From: Rhodococcus opacus B4
Lineage (GTDB): Bacteria; Actinomycetota; Actinomycetes; Mycobacteriales; Mycobacteriaceae
Assembly (NCBI RefSeq): GCF_000010805.1
Contig: NC_012522.1
Coordinates: forward strand, 4,216,001 to 4,280,000
Direction: 5' to 3'
DNA length: 64,000 bases
The translations under genes and the position numbers were made by a program. Shown one piece after another: positions 40,701-51,900 of this stretch (position 1 is its first letter; every line of letters starts with the position of its first letter). The notes under the pieces were generated by a model. The model was given only the letters and a program-made list of their open reading frames with translations, was not told the DNA's origin and searched no databases.

Positions 40701-42746
40701 GCTGTTCCGCGCACCGCGTGGATCCGCAAGCCGTACTGGGTGGAGACCCGGATCGATTCCAGCGGCAACACCCGCGTTCCGGGCGCGCACGTGTCGCTTC
40801 CCGACGGCCGCCACGTGTGGGAGGTCCAGGCCGGCGCGGTCACCGACCTGCCCGCACTGGTCACCGCCGCCGCGTCGCAGGTGCTGTCGGACGTCACGCT
40901 CGCCGCGTCCGTCCTGCACGCCCACGCGCCCGCGGAGGGCACGCTCACCACCACGCTCAACCCGCATCCGGGTGGCGCGTCGCTGCAGGTGCACGCGAAG
41001 AGTGGTCCGAGCTTCACGCTGCTGTTCGACGCCGCCGTCACGTCCGGGGACGCGCTGCCCGAGCCTGTCGTCGCGCCGGTACAGGAGACGTCGCCGGTGG
41101 AGGAGCTGCCCGAGGTCGTCGAGGACATCGGCGAGAAGTGGGACCCGAACGGCTCGCAGACGCTCGAAGACCGGCTCGCGCTGATCGTCGCCGAGTCCAT
41201 GGGGTATGCCCCCGAGGACCTGCCCGCCGAGATCCCGCTCATCGAGCTGGGCCTCGATTCGCTGATGGCCGTCCGCATCAAGAACCGCGTCGAGTACGAG
41301 TTCGACATCCCGCAACTGCAGCTGCAGGCGGTCAAGGACGCCAACCTGATGGAGGTCGGCAAGTACCTGCGTTACGCGGTCGAGAACCGCGAAGAGGTGC
41401 AGGCGCTCGCCGATCAGCAGAAGGCCGAGAAGGAGGCGGCGGAGGCCGCGGAGGCCGACCGTGATGCGGAGGCCGCGGAGGCCGACCGTGATGCGGAGGC
41501 CGCGGAGGCCGACCGTGATGCGGAGGCTGCGGAGGCCGACCGTGGTGCGGAGGCCGAGTCGGTTCTCGACGCCGAGGACACGTCGGTGGAGGCGGAGGCC
41601 GAGGCGATCATCGCGGCCACCCCGGTGGCTGAGACCCCGGAGACGCCCGTGGCGGACGGCGACGTGCCGCCGCGCGACGCCGCCGAGCGCCTGACGTTCG
41701 CGACGTGGGCCGTCGTCACCGGTGAGTCCGCGAAGGGCATCTTCAACACGCTGCCGATCCTGAACGACGAGACGGCGGAGAAGCTGGCGGCCCGGTTGTC
41801 GGAACGCGCGAACGGTGAGATCACGTTCGACGACGTCCTCGACTCCACCACCATCGAGGAACTGGCCAATGTGGTGCGCGGCTTCCTCGAGGATTCCGGC
41901 AAGATCGACGGGCTGGTCCGCGCACTGCGGCCTCGCCCGGAGGGATCCGACGCCGTCCCCGTGTTCGTGTTCCACCCGGCCGGTGGGTCGACGGTCGCGT
42001 ACGAGCCGCTGCTGAAGCGTCTGCCCGAGGGCACGCCGATGTACGGGTTCGAGCGCACCGAGGGTCCGATCGACGTCCGGGCGGCGGAGTACCTGCCGCT
42101 CATCCGCGAGATCCAGGGCGACGGACCGTACGTGCTGTACGGCTGGTCGCTGGGCGGCGTGCTGGCCTACGCGGTGGCGAAGCTGCTGCGCGAGTCGGGT
42201 GCCGACGTCCGGATCGTCGGCCTGATCGACACGGTCATGGCAGGGGAGAAGGTCGAGGACACCCCCGACGAGATCCGGAAGCGCTGGCAGCGGTACGCGG
42301 CGTTCGCGAAGAAGACGTACAACGTGGACTACCCGCTGCCGTACGACAAGCTCGCGGCGGCGGAGAGCGACGAAGAGCAGATCAAGATCCTGACGGAACT
42401 GCTCAAGCTGAGTGGCACCAAGATTCCGGGCGGAATCATCGAGCACCAGCGCACGTCGTGGCTCGACAACCGGGCCATCCAGACCGCCGAACTCGAGCAG
42501 TACGACGGCGACGTCGTCCTGTACATGGCCGACCGCTATCACGACGACGTGATGAACCTCGAGCCCGCGTTCAAGACCCGCAAGCCGGACGGCGGCTGGG
42601 GTGACGCGGTGAAGAACCTGGAGATCATCCACGTGGGCGGCGATCACATCCAGATCGTCGACGAGCCGTACATCGCGAAGGTCGGTGCCGACCTCACCAA
42701 GAAGCTGGCGGCGATCCAGGCCGCCGGAACCGGAGCGCATCAGTGA
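37719..42746 (+). CDS. pks13: Polyketide synthase Pks13 (mycolic acid condensase)
   Basis: A 1675-residue type I synthase that condenses the meromycolate with a carboxylated alpha-chain to give the mycolic beta-ketoester precursor. Order: N-terminal carrier (Ser51 in FGLSSRDA), ketosynthase (about 107-530, Cys283 in DTACSSS), acyltransferase (about 640-930, Ser744 in GHSMGEA), second carrier (Ser1181 in LGLDSLMA), a Glu/Ala-rich linker with four 9-residue repeats, a carrier-like fold without the serine (1326-1394), and a thioesterase (Ser1477 in GWSLGG, His in VGGDHIQIV). Length is close to the mycobacterial enzyme. ATG 37719 is preferred to the TTG one codon earlier. Overlaps accD4 by GTGA. 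Confidence 0.96.
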   Translation: MAEKDDDRTSTGDMTVAQLRDWLRNWIADATGQPVGQITDDRPMEEFGLSSRDAVALSGEIEELVGVTLTATVAYQHPTIASLATRIIEGEPEQPDDSADAAYYASAPTSDAHDIAIVGLASRFPGAGTTPAEMWRMLAEGRDGISDLPEGRWEEFTSDPQIKAAVEKANTQGGYLDDVKTFDAEFFAMSPLEVANVDPQQRLAMELTWEALEHARIPASDLKGEQVGVFIGSSANDYQLLAVSDPVHAHPYALTGTSTSIVANRVSYFYDFRGPSIALDTACSSSLVAVHQAVRSLRSGESDLALAGGVNMLVAPPATLGFDQLGVMAPNGRIKAFSSDADGMIRAEGGGLVVLKRLEDAERDGDEIFAVIAGSAVNQDGRSNGLAAPNPDAQADVLRHAYRDAGINPAGVDYIEAHGTGTILGDPIEADALGRVVGRGRADDKPALLGSAKTNFGHLEAAAGAAGLIKVVLSMREDTLPPTLNFAGPNPYIAFDKAHLQVIPEGAAWPRYTGAAVAGVSGFGFGGTNAHVVVREYTGPAVDDETEVTEPAVPAEDAVVAEAVEPTVVLAVSGALPSRRRRAAADLADWLETEEGSTTPLADVARALARRNHGRSRGVVLAKTRSEAVTGLRAVAAGKPGQGVFTADSPSSKGAVWVLSGFGSQHRKMAKQLYLENPVFAAAIDEVDALIEDEAGYSMKEKFLDDAIDYDVETSQVGIFAIQIGLAALLRHHGAEPEAVVGHSMGEAAAAYISGGLPLEDAVRVICARSRLMGEAEATLEGDDIRLMALVEYSASEIETVLTDFPHLEVCVYAAPTHTVIGGPEPEVNAIVARAEGEEKMARVLKTKGASHTSQVDPLLGELAAELAGIEPTKLKLGVYSSVDQDTYYRAGHEPIHREEYWTKGLRHSVYFTNAVRLAVGSGHTTFVELAPNPVALMSVAATAFDAGLHDMQLIQTLKRKEDEPLGVLAALAQLYVHGHAVDLSSLLPDGDFAAVPRTAWIRKPYWVETRIDSSGNTRVPGAHVSLPDGRHVWEVQAGAVTDLPALVTAAASQVLSDVTLAASVLHAHAPAEGTLTTTLNPHPGGASLQVHAKSGPSFTLLFDAAVTSGDALPEPVVAPVQETSPVEELPEVVEDIGEKWDPNGSQTLEDRLALIVAESMGYAPEDLPAEIPLIELGLDSLMAVRIKNRVEYEFDIPQLQLQAVKDANLMEVGKYLRYAVENREEVQALADQQKAEKEAAEAAEADRDAEAAEADRDAEAAEADRDAEAAEADRGAEAESVLDAEDTSVEAEAEAIIAATPVAETPETPVADGDVPPRDAAERLTFATWAVVTGESAKGIFNTLPILNDETAEKLAARLSERANGEITFDDVLDSTTIEELANVVRGFLEDSGKIDGLVRALRPRPEGSDAVPVFVFHPAGGSTVAYEPLLKRLPEGTPMYGFERTEGPIDVRAAEYLPLIREIQGDGPYVLYGWSLGGVLAYAVAKLLRESGADVRIVGLIDTVMAGEKVEDTPDEIRKRWQRYAAFAKKTYNVDYPLPYDKLAAAESDEEQIKILTELLKLSGTKIPGGIIEHQRTSWLDNRAIQTAELEQYDGDVVLYMADRYHDDVMNLEPAFKTRKPDGGWGDAVKNLEIIHVGGDHIQIVDEPYIAKVGADLTKKLAAIQAAGTGAHQ
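41442..41549 (+). repeat. Four tandem 27-bp repeats inside pks13
   Basis: Units at 41442, 41469, 41496 and 41523, the first three identical and the fourth with two changes, encode the acidic nonapeptide EAAEADRDA in the linker after the second carrier domain. The copy number probably varies between strains. Confidence 0.9.
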
Positions 42747-44287
42747 CCACCACGACCGCAGAGAAGCTTGCCGAACTGCGCGAAAAGCTGGAAACGGCAA
42801 AGGAACCCGCGGGCGAGCAGGCTATAGCCAAACGCGCGAAGAAGGGCATTCCGAGCGCGCGCGAGCGCATCGACATGCTGCTCGACCCGGGAAGTTTCAT
42901 CGAGGTCGGCGGTCTCATGCGCCAGCCCGGTGATCCGAACGCGCTGTACAGCGACGGCGTCGTCACCGGTCACGGGACCGTCGACGGCCGCCCGGTCGCG
43001 GTGTTCTCGCACGATCAGACCGTGTTCGGTGGTTCGGTCGGTGAGATGTTCGGCCGCAAGGTGGCCGCGATCATGGAGTTCGCCGCGAAGATCGGCTGCC
43101 CCTGCGTCGGCATCAACGACTCCGGCGGGGCCCGGGTGCAGGACGCCGTGACGTCGCTGGCCTGGTACGCCGAACTCGGCCGCCGGCAGGAGCCGCTGTC
43201 CGGGATGTGCCCGCAGATCTCGATGATCCTCGGCAAGTGCGCCGGCGGTGCGGTGTACGCGCCGATCAACACCGACGTCCTGGTGGCCACCGAGGAGTCG
43301 TACATGTTCGTCACCGGTCCCGAGGTGGTCCGGAAGATCACCGGCGAGGACGTCAGCCTCGACGAACTCGGTGGCGCCCGGAACCAGGCCCAGTACGGCA
43401 ACCTGCACCATGTTGCGCCCGACGAGAAGGCCGCGTTCCAGTGGGTGCGCGACTACTTGAGCTTCCTGCCGTCGAGTTGCATGGAGAAGCCACCGGTCGT
43501 CAATCCGGGCCTCGAGCCGGAGATCACGGACTCCGACCGCGAGTTGGACGCGTTCATCCCGGACGCCGACAACGCCGGCTACGACATGCACGACATCCTG
43601 CTGCGGATCTTCGACGACGGCGAGTTCCACGAGATCGGCGGGCAGGTGGCGCTGAACATCATCACCGGCTTCGCCCGCGTCGACGGCCGCACTGTCGGGG
43701 TGATCGCGAACCAGCCGCTGGTCGCGGCGGGTGCGCTGGACGCGCAGGCCTCGGACAAGGCCGCGCATTTCATCCGCATCTGTGACGCCTTCGACATTCC
43801 GCTGGTGTTCGCGGTCGACACCCCGGGGTTCCTGCCCGGGCTCGAGCAGGAGCGGATCGGGGTCATCAAGCGCGGTGGCCGGTTCATCTTCGCGTTCGTG
43901 ACGGCGACCGTGCCGAAGGTGACCGTCGTGATCCGCAAGGCCTACGGCGGCGCCTACGCCGTCATGGGCTCGAAGCAACTGGGCGCCGACATCAACTTCG
44001 CGTGGCCGACCGCCCGCATCGCGGTGATGGGCGCCGAGGGCGCCGTCGACCTCATCGGTCGCAGGCAGATCGAGGCCGCGGGCGAGAACGCGCCCGCCGT
44101 CCGCCGGCAGCTGATCAACTTCTACAACGAGAACATCGCGACGCCGTACATCGCCGCCGAGCGCGGCTACATCGACGCCGTCATCGAGCCCGCCACCACC
44201 CGGCTCGAGATCCGCAAGGCGCTGACGATGCTGCGCGACAAGACGGTGCAGCGCAACCCGCGCAAGCACGACCTGATGCCTCTCTGA
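42743..44287 (+). CDS. accD4: Acyl-CoA carboxylase beta subunit AccD4
   Basis: A 514-residue carboxyltransferase subunit with N- and C-terminal crotonase-fold halves ([60 protein letters not shown]). AccD4 carboxylates long-chain acyl-CoA (C24-26 in mycobacteria) to supply the Pks13 alpha-branch, working with AccA3 and AccD5 encoded elsewhere. It forms a coupled fadD32-pks13-accD4 unit, with GTGA overlapping the pks13 stop. Confidence 0.94.
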   Translation: MTTTTAEKLAELREKLETAKEPAGEQAIAKRAKKGIPSARERIDMLLDPGSFIEVGGLMRQPGDPNALYSDGVVTGHGTVDGRPVAVFSHDQTVFGGSVGEMFGRKVAAIMEFAAKIGCPCVGINDSGGARVQDAVTSLAWYAELGRRQEPLSGMCPQISMILGKCAGGAVYAPINTDVLVATEESYMFVTGPEVVRKITGEDVSLDELGGARNQAQYGNLHHVAPDEKAAFQWVRDYLSFLPSSCMEKPPVVNPGLEPEITDSDRELDAFIPDADNAGYDMHDILLRIFDDGEFHEIGGQVALNIITGFARVDGRTVGVIANQPLVAAGALDAQASDKAAHFIRICDAFDIPLVFAVDTPGFLPGLEQERIGVIKRGGRFIFAFVTATVPKVTVVIRKAYGGAYAVMGSKQLGADINFAWPTARIAVMGAEGAVDLIGRRQIEAAGENAPAVRRQLINFYNENIATPYIAAERGYIDAVIEPATTRLEIRKALTMLRDKTVQRNPRKHDLMPL

Positions 44288-44304
44288 TTCGTCCACACCC
44301 GCTC

Positions 44305-44353
44305 GCCCGATGTCGCATTGGTGCACTCTGATTGCACCGATGTCGCATCGGGC
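44305..44353. terminator. Bidirectional imperfect hairpin after accD4
   Basis: Twenty-one-base arms (44305-44325, 44333-44353) with four central mismatches and a 7-base loop. The unit GATGTCGCAT also occurs as a direct repeat (44309-44318, 44339-44348). It is placed between the convergent accD4 and AbiEi-like stops. Confidence 0.6.
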
Positions 44354-44364
44354 GCTGCGATGAC

Positions 44365-45339
44365 TCATGCCGACCTGAGGTTCGGTTCCGTGTGCACGAA
44401 CACCGCAGGCCGGGGTCGTGATGCCGCGAGCGAGTACGCGGCACGCAGGTCCGCGAGGACCGTCGACGGATCTGCCGAAATCTGCTTCGGCAGGTGGGTC
44501 ACGACGATGATTCCCTCGCGCTGCATCCGCGCCCGCCGCCGGACCGTCGCCTCGTGCAGTTCGGGCGAGAAATGGTACTTCAGTGAGTCGATCTCCCAGG
44601 CGACGGCGACGTCGTCCAGCCAGCCGTCGGGGCGCGCGATCCACAGTCCGGCGGCCGACAGCACGTCCGCGTTGTGCCGCATCGGCGGAAGCCCGCTCTT
44701 CGCATACAGCTTCTGCGCATGAACCTCGGCGACGGAATGCGCGTCTTCGCTCAGATCCCGCAGCACCGCCCGGGGCAGGCGGCTGCCGCGGTCGCTGCCC
44801 TGCGACAGTTCGCGCGCCAGTTCGTCGACCGTCACGTCACCGCGCTGGATGCCGCCGGCAAGGAGCGCCCGGCAGCTGTCTGCCTGGGCGGTGCGACGCC
44901 CGGCGTCGAGGAGGCTGCGGGCTGGTGGTGCGAGTCGCAGCAGCCCCCGGTGGATCGGTTCCGGCATGCGCCAGGTGCGCTCGACCTTCACGTAGGACCA
45001 ATCCCGGCGATGACGCGTCGACGGGATGAGCAGCAGGACGTCGTTCCTGGACGCAGACCCGGTGTAGCCCAAGGCCGCGAGGGCCGCATGCCCCGACAGC
45101 AGGGCGTCCGGGCCGCCGTATTCGAGGGCCGCGAGATTGCGTTGCAGCGTCGTCGGTGGCCCGTTGTGCAGTAGGACCACGCCGGGGAGGATCCGCTGCC
45201 ACGGGCCGCCGTCGTTGCAGCGCGAGGAGATGGTGCCCTTCGCGACGCCGAGTCGCTCCAAGGTGGCGGCGCGGATCACCCCGTCCCGGCTGACGGCGGT
45301 TATCGCTGACAGGTCTTCGGCCCAACGTCCTCTGCGCAT
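44365..45339 (-). CDS. AbiEi/DUF559-like protein (type IV toxin-antitoxin-related family)
   Basis: About 324 residues. The N-terminus has a winged-helix-like AbiEi antitoxin segment (DGVIRAATLERLGVAKGTISSRCNDGGPWQRILPGVVLLH). The C-terminus resembles a Vsr/DUF559-type endonuclease fold (PDGWLDDVAVAWEIDS..YH, then RRARMQREGIIVVTHLPKQI). Such proteins are abundant in Rhodococcus and usually solitary; no AbiEii-type toxin is nearby. The start is uncertain: ATG at 45339 or 45351, and the frame is open to 45492. Possible roles are nuclease or transcription factor; neither is proven. Confidence 0.6.
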   Translation of the reverse strand: MRRGRWAEDLSAITAVSRDGVIRAATLERLGVAKGTISSRCNDGGPWQRILPGVVLLHNGPPTTLQRNLAALEYGGPDALLSGHAALAALGYTGSASRNDVLLLIPSTRHRRDWSYVKVERTWRMPEPIHRGLLRLAPPARSLLDAGRRTAQADSCRALLAGGIQRGDVTVDELARELSQGSDRGSRLPRAVLRDLSEDAHSVAEVHAQKLYAKSGLPPMRHNADVLSAAGLWIARPDGWLDDVAVAWEIDSLKYHFSPELHEATVRRRARMQREGIIVVTHLPKQISADPSTVLADLRAAYSLAASRPRPAVFVHTEPNLRSA

Positions 45340-45483
45340 GGGTCCGAGCATGCCGTGGGCGAATCGGTGCGTCGCCGAGAATCCCACGTCGGAAATTGCC
45401 CTGTGGATGAGTGGGACGTTGTGGATAACGTCACCGCGACAGGTGCGTGTCCGTCGTATCGGACAGCCCGCCCCGGCGCCCCG

Positions 45484-45522
45484 ATGTGACATTCGTTCAG
45501 TCAGACGGAACGAATGTCACAT
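45484..45522. terminator. Perfect 15-bp-arm hairpin downstream of the emb operon
   Basis: ATGTGACATTCGTTC (45484-45498) and GAACGAATGTCACAT (45508-45522) are perfect inverted copies with a 9-base loop. It lies about 50 bases past the last emb stop (minus strand) and upstream of the AbiEi-like gene on the same strand, so it should separate the two. Confidence 0.7.
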
Positions 45523-45573
45523 TGGCCGACGCAAGCAGGAGCGGGCGACGTAAGCGGAGCCGAGCGGCGACCG

Positions 45574-48500
45574 CTACGGGGTGGGGTACACCCGCAGGGT
45601 GCCCGGCTTCCACAGCCCGGACCGGGTGGCGGTCTCGGTGTCGACGGTGGCCGCGGTGGCGTCCGGGTAGTACCGGTCGAAGCGCTCGAGGGAGCCCCAG
45701 TCGCGTCCCCAGTCGTCCCGCATGTAGGTGGGGATGGCGGTGGCGCTGGCGAGCAGTTCGGTGAAGCCGAGCGGGCCGCCGTTCTCCGCGGACTGCCAGG
45801 TGTCGGTGGAGCTGACGGCCAGCGGACGGTCGGGGAGGATGCGGTAGTTCGGCATCTCCGCGACACCGTACTGGTGGTCGAACGGACGCTGGCACGGGAA
45901 CTGCAGTCCGACGGCCCAGTCCAGCAGCACCGGCTGTGAGCTGCCGATCGTCGAGTTGAGGGTCTCGAGCTTCGGAACCCGCGGCGGGGTGAACGCCAGC
46001 CACTGGTCGCCGGTGAGGTTGGGGTCGTTGGCGACGATCCGCACGGAGTCGGCGTCGGGCGACAGTTCGCTGATCGGCACGCGCAGGTTGCGCCACGACG
46101 GCGCGGGGCCGATGTCCTTGGGCAGGTAGGTGCCCTGGGCCTGGACGGTGCCGTCGGGCTGGCGCTTGCCGTATTCGAGGAGCAGCGACTGGCCGTACGT
46201 GAGGGCGCCGGTCGAGTCGACCGACCAGATGCGGCCCGCGGCCGACATGACGATCAGCGGGGTGTCGTCGCTGCGTTCGGGGAGGGCGTACCAGCTGGAC
46301 GACAGCGTCGCCGGTTCCTGCACGCCTTCCTGGTAGCTGCCCATGACGGGTGTCGTGGCCGGGTTGAGCCCGAACGGCAGCTTGGCGGTGCTGCCGTTGA
46401 CGCCGACGTTTCCGGTGCCGCCGGAGGTTCCGGCGCTCGATCCGGTCTCGAAGCTGGGTCCGACGCTCTGGTTGTCGGTGTTGCCCATGCCCTGCTTGAC
46501 CTCGACGTAGTCGGCGGTCAGGTCGGACGGCACCCCGTTGGGGGAGAAGCCGACGGGGCTCGCTCCGCCGAGCGGGTCGGCGGGGTTCGCCAGCGGCTGC
46601 GCGGGATCGTTGATGGGAGTGAGGTTCCCGCCGTTGGTGTCGCCTTCGACGAGGACGTCCTCGGCGAGCCCGCACGTCTGCCCGGTGAGCGAGTCGAAGT
46701 TGGAGCGGGCCAGCGAGTACGCCGGGTACTGGGAGACGGCGCCCTTGAGGAGGGACAGGACTTCGAACAGCACCATGATGCCGGCGACCACGGTGAGCGG
46801 GGCGGCCGCGAATTTTCTGATCCGCCTGCCCTTCTCGGTGTTGGCGCGGGCGGGCGGCGCGGCGAATCCCTCACGCAGGTACTGCCAGGCGGCCAGTGCG
46901 ACGGCCAGCCCGAACAGGACGAGGAAGAACGTGTTGGACTGGCGGCCGCCGATGGAGACGGTCTTGTCGAACCACGGCACGCCGTAGCTCGAGACGTACC
47001 AGTAGCCGTTGATGCCAGCGAACGTCAGGGCCAGCATGAGCAGCAGTCCGGCCAGGAAGATCGTCCGGTTGCGCCGCGAGCGCAGCGCGGACGCCGACAC
47101 CGCGACGGCGGTGAGTGCGGCGAGTGAACCGGCGATGCCCGCGTATGCCCCGAAGTGGTGGGTCCACTTGGTGGGGTTGAACATCATGAAGAAGATCGTG
47201 CCGAACACGACACCGAGCAGGCGCCACGACGGTCCGGTGGCGGCGCCGGGAATCCGCTTGCGGCGCAACAGGATGAACAGCGTCGTCAGCAGGCACAGGA
47301 TCATCGTCAGGAACGCGAAGCGGCGCGCCACGGAACCGTCGACGGTCGGGACGAACAGGTAGTAGTAGCGCAGGAAGTCCTTGTACCACTCGAGGTTCGG
47401 GCCGATCAGGGTGCGGACCCGGGTGGCCTCCATCACCGCGGCGATGGTCTGGTCGGCGAACACGACCACGAGGACGATCGTGCCCGCCGCCGCGATCGGC
47501 GCCAGCAGCGGCAGCGTCCCCACCTGGCGGTGACGTTTGACGACGATCCGGACGAGCGGACGGGCGCCGGCGAGCAGGGCGGCCACACACATCAGCCCCG
47601 TCGGGGCGGCCGCGAGGGTGAACGCGCCGATCAGGACGGCGGCGGCCGCGGGGAGGAGGCGTCCGGTCGCGATGGAACGCTCGATGGAGCACCACGTGAG
47701 CAGGGCGCCGAGTGCCACGATGGGCTCGGGCCGCAGACCGTTGTTGTAGGGCAGCCAGAACGCGAGGAAGACGAGTCCGCCGGTCCACAACGCCACCTTG
47801 TTGCGCCGGACCGACCGGCCGAGGCGCGGAGCGACCTCCCGGCTGATCACCATCCAGCACAGGATCCCGGCGATCAGGGCGGGCAGTCGCATGAACGGGC
47901 TGGCCGTCGAGATCTTGGCCATCGCGGCGAGGACGTCGTAATACCAGCCGAACGGCGCCTCGGGGACGCCGAACCAGCGGAAGTAGTTGGCCATGTAGCC
48001 GGCGTGGTCGGAGACCCGGGCCATGGTGAGCAGGTAGCCGTCGTCGGAGGTGTTCGCGCCGATGAAGTGCCACAGCACCAGCGTGCCCACGACGATCGTG
48101 TCGAGTCCGGTGAACTTCCACCAGTGCGACGGCAGGAAGTTGCGGTGCCCGCGCCCGTCCGTGCCGTCGAGGCGGCCGAGGGCGACCAGGGCGATCGCCG
48201 TGGCGAGGAGGGCCACGATCATCGCGACCAGCTTGATCAGCGTGGGGCTCGACGAGAACCGGGAGTCCACGTTCATCGTGAACGACAGACCGGCCGGCGC
48301 CGCCCCGTCACGGAGGTCGCTGAACACGCCCACCACCTGCGGGCGGAGGTCGCCGGTGAGGGAACCGGCGATCGGATCACCGGTCGGGGTGGTCAGGCCC
48401 ACGAACTCGGCGGACGTCGCGTCGATGTTCGATGTGATGCGGATCTCGCTGCAGGCGCCCGACTGCACCTGTTCACGGGGTGCCGTCGCGATGGTGACAT

Positions 48501-48933
48501 TGCGGTCGAGCACGTCCACGGACTTGTCCGACACCCGCACGAACATCGCGTTCAGCGCCGCACCCTCGCCCTGCGCGGGGGCCGTGGCCAGCAGGATCCC
48601 GCCCTGCGGTGGCAGCCCCGCCACCGCGGAACACGGGATCGCCGCCGACAGGTCGATCGGGACCTGCGACATCAGCGGTGCCTCGAGGTCGCCGACGATG
48701 CCGTTCTCCGGCCAGTTCACCGCTGCGGCGGTCTGCTGCACCGGCATGAACGGCGTGGCCACCGCCAGCACGAACCCGATGAGGCCGGTGACGATGGCGA
48801 TCAGACGAGCGGTCCGGTACTCACTCCGCCGGTCCCGGCGAGCGGGCGGCGAAGTGGCTTCGGGATCGGAGACGGAGGTTGTCAGAGCGTCGGGCACGGT
48901 TGTCGATGGTATGTCAGGAACCTGAGTAGGCAT
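45574..48933 (-). CDS. Arabinosyltransferase, Emb family (distal gene)
   Basis: A 1119-residue GT-C enzyme extending arabinan with decaprenylphosphoryl arabinose. N-terminal membrane helix (residues 42-64), a periplasmic carbohydrate-binding region (about 70-225), a membrane domain with the catalytic Asp297-Asp298 in NTSDDGYLL, and a large C-terminal periplasmic domain (from about 700) with a carbohydrate-binding fold. Met304 occupies the position of EmbB Met306, the main ethambutol-resistance site. It is the second of two emb genes, 30 bp after the first. Assignment to EmbA, EmbB or EmbC needs a tree. Confidence 0.92.
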   Translation of the reverse strand: MPTQVPDIPSTTVPDALTTSVSDPEATSPPARRDRRSEYRTARLIAIVTGLIGFVLAVATPFMPVQQTAAAVNWPENGIVGDLEAPLMSQVPIDLSAAIPCSAVAGLPPQGGILLATAPAQGEGAALNAMFVRVSDKSVDVLDRNVTIATAPREQVQSGACSEIRITSNIDATSAEFVGLTTPTGDPIAGSLTGDLRPQVVGVFSDLRDGAAPAGLSFTMNVDSRFSSSPTLIKLVAMIVALLATAIALVALGRLDGTDGRGHRNFLPSHWWKFTGLDTIVVGTLVLWHFIGANTSDDGYLLTMARVSDHAGYMANYFRWFGVPEAPFGWYYDVLAAMAKISTASPFMRLPALIAGILCWMVISREVAPRLGRSVRRNKVALWTGGLVFLAFWLPYNNGLRPEPIVALGALLTWCSIERSIATGRLLPAAAAVLIGAFTLAAAPTGLMCVAALLAGARPLVRIVVKRHRQVGTLPLLAPIAAAGTIVLVVVFADQTIAAVMEATRVRTLIGPNLEWYKDFLRYYYLFVPTVDGSVARRFAFLTMILCLLTTLFILLRRKRIPGAATGPSWRLLGVVFGTIFFMMFNPTKWTHHFGAYAGIAGSLAALTAVAVSASALRSRRNRTIFLAGLLLMLALTFAGINGYWYVSSYGVPWFDKTVSIGGRQSNTFFLVLFGLAVALAAWQYLREGFAAPPARANTEKGRRIRKFAAAPLTVVAGIMVLFEVLSLLKGAVSQYPAYSLARSNFDSLTGQTCGLAEDVLVEGDTNGGNLTPINDPAQPLANPADPLGGASPVGFSPNGVPSDLTADYVEVKQGMGNTDNQSVGPSFETGSSAGTSGGTGNVGVNGSTAKLPFGLNPATTPVMGSYQEGVQEPATLSSSWYALPERSDDTPLIVMSAAGRIWSVDSTGALTYGQSLLLEYGKRQPDGTVQAQGTYLPKDIGPAPSWRNLRVPISELSPDADSVRIVANDPNLTGDQWLAFTPPRVPKLETLNSTIGSSQPVLLDWAVGLQFPCQRPFDHQYGVAEMPNYRILPDRPLAVSSTDTWQSAENGGPLGFTELLASATAIPTYMRDDWGRDWGSLERFDRYYPDATAATVDTETATRSGLWKPGTLRVYPTP

Positions 48934-48963
48934 ATTGCCGCCTACCAGACGGTAGGAGCGGTT

Positions 48964-51900
48964 CTAGAAGTAACGCACCGGTCCGGCCGACCAGGTACCC
49001 GACCTGGTCACCTGTTCGGATTCGACCTCGGCGGGTGTCGCCGACTCGTCCAGCGGTGTGTACCGCTCGAGCGAGCCCCAGTCGCGGTCCCAGTCGTTCG
49101 ACAGGTACGTGGCCAGGGTGCTCGCCGACAGCAATTGGTCGGTCCAGCCCAGCGGGCCGCCGCCGAACTTGTCCTGCCAGGCGTTGGTGGACTCGGCGCC
49201 GATGCGGTCGGGCAGGACACGCCACTGCGGGACCTCGGCGACACCGTACCGGTGGTCGAACGGGCGCTGGCAGGGGAACGCCAGCCCGACGGCCCAGTCG
49301 AGGAGCACGGGGTCGCTGGACCCGACGACGGTCTGCAGCGTCTGCATCTTCGGTACCCGGGGCGGGGTGACCGCCAGCCACTGGCCGGGGTCGGTGTCCG
49401 GGTCGTCCGCCACCAGCCGGACCGTGTTCGCCTCGGCGGGGAGCTGATCGAGCGGCACCCGCAGGTTGCGCCACGACGGGGACGGTCCGATGTCGATCGG
49501 ATCGACGGTGCCGAGCGCGGTGACGGACTCGTCGGGACCGCTCACCCCGTACTCGACCTTCAGGCTTTGACCGGGGGTGACGACGCCGTCCGCGTCGACC
49601 GAGCGGATGCGGCCGGCGGCCGAGACGGTGAGGATCGGTGCGTCGTCGCTGCGCTCGGGCAGTCCGTACCAGCCGGTGGTGAGCGAGGCGGGTTTCTGTT
49701 CCCCGCCCGGCTGGTAGCTGCCGAGGACGGGGGTACGGGCGGGGTCGAGACCGAACGGCAGCGTCACGGTGCTGCCGTTGACTCCGGCGGTGGCCTCGGT
49801 GCCGCCACCGGTGCCGGAACTGGTGCCGGTGGTCGTCTCGTCGGTTTCGGTGTCGACGGTGTTGGCGCCGCCGGTGGCGATCTTCTCGGAGTCGGCGGTG
49901 AGGTCGTCGGCGATGCCGTTGGGGGTGAAGCCCTCCGCGGACGTCGCGCCGAACGCGCCCGCGCCGTTGGGGTCGGTGACCGGTGTGAGCGGCTGCAGCA
50001 GTGCGGCGGTCGGGTCGGTCTCGACGAGGACCTCGTCCGCGAGCGCACACGTGCCGCCGGTGACCGACTCGATGTTGGCCTTGGCGATGGAGTACCCGGG
50101 GTACTGCGCGACGGCACCCTTCAGCAGCGACAGCACCTCGAACAGGACGACGGCACCGGCCGCGACCGTCAGCGGCGACGGCGCGAGCATCCGGGCGCGT
50201 TTTCCGTTGGGCTTCTTGCCCGACTCGTACGGTTCGCGGACGTGGTACCAGGCGGCGAGGAGCAGCGTGAGCACCGTGAGTCCCAGGAACAGCGTGGAGA
50301 AGCCCTTGCCCGCGATCATCGGCGGCTTGTCCCACCACGGGACGCCGTAGCTGGAGACGTACCACCAGCCGTTGGAACTGGTGAACGCGACGGCGAGGAT
50401 GAACAGGACCCCCGCGGCGAACAGTGTGCGGTTCCGTTTCGAGCGGATACTCGCCGCCCCCACCCCGACCGCGGCGAGCACCGCGACCGAGCCGGCGAGC
50501 CCCGCGTACACCCCGAAGTGGTGGGTCCATTTGGTGGGCGTGAACATCATCAGCAGCAGCGAAGCGAACACGATGCCGAGGATGCGGCGCGACGGTCCGA
50601 TCGCGGTCCCGGGCACCTTCCCCTTGCGCAGGATCAGCATCACGCAGACCACGACGCACAGCAGCATCACGAACACACCGAACCGTCGGGCCAGCGATCC
50701 GTCCGGGGAGATCCCCATCAGCGAGTCCCAGCGCAGCCGCTCGTCGAACCAGGCCACGTTGGGGCCGAGTGCGGTGCGGACGCGCGTCGACTCGAGCACC
50801 GTCGCGAGTGTCTGATCCGCGAAGACGGCCACCATCACGACGGTTCCCGCGGCGAGGATCGGCAGGATCTGGGACGCGAATCCCACCCGGTGACCACGCG
50901 CGATGATGATCTGCAGGATCGGCCTCGCCCCCGCGATCAGGGCCGCGATGCAGATCAGCCCGGACGGTCCGGCGGCGAGGGAGAACGCGGCGATCAGCAC
51001 GGCGACGGCGCCGGGAAGCAGTCGGCCGGTCGCGATGGCCCGCTCGATGGAACACCACGTGAGCAGGGCGCCGAGCGCGATGACCGGTTCGGGACGCAAC
51101 CCGTTGTCGTACGGCAGCCAGAACGCCAGGAAGACCAGTCCGCCGGTCCACAGCGCGGTCCGGTTGCGGCGCACAGCCACACCGAGGCGGGGAATGACCT
51201 CCCGGCTGATCACCATCCAGCAGAGCAGCGCCGCGAGCAGCGTCGGCAGTCGCATCCACATGCTCGCCGTGCTCACCTTCGCCAGCGCCGCGAGCAGTTC
51301 GTACGACCAGCCGAACGGCGCCTCGGGGACGCCGAACCAGCGGAAGTAGTTGGCCATGTAGCCGGAATGCTCCGACACCCGCGCCATGCCCAGGAGGTAG
51401 CCGTCGTCGGACGTGTTCGCGCCGACCACGTGCCACAACAGCAGCGTCCCGATCACCACGGCGTCGACGCCGGTGAACTTCCACCAGTGCGCGGGCAGGA
51501 AGCGGCGGGCCCGCCGGCCGTCGATGCCGTCCACCCGGTGCAATGCGTACAGCGACGTCAGCGTCGCGAGGACGCACACGATCATCGCCAGCAGTTTGAG
51601 CAGCGTCGGGCTGGACGAGAACCGGGAGTCGAGGTCGACGTGCACGTTCAGGCCCGCGGGCGCCGCCCCCTGTAGGTCGGTGAACAGGCCGACCATCTGC
51701 GGTCGCTGGTCGCCCTCGACGGAACCGGTGAGCGGTTCGGCGGTGCCGGTGACCTCGGCCGACGTCCGCTGATAGTCGGACGTGACGGTGAGTCCGGTGC
51801 AGTCCTGCAGGTCCGCGGCACCCGCCGAGATCAGGGACGCTCCGCGAAGGGTGACGTCGACCGTGCCGTCGGCGCCCGCCTTCACGACGAGGCCGTTCTT

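Noticed and set aside
41442..41549. Tandem repeats as a possible CRISPR or regulatory array
   Set aside because: The units are directly adjacent without spacers, in frame, and code a simple acidic linker within pks13.
38082..42800. A 1572-codon open frame on the minus strand
   Set aside because: It is antisense to pks13; its composition is that of a GC-rich shadow frame and the pks13 frame has all catalytic motifs.
47155..51675. A 1506-codon open frame on the plus strand
   Set aside because: It is antisense to both emb genes, is full of Arg/Gly/His/Asp runs typical of shadow frames in GC-rich DNA, and shows no domain.
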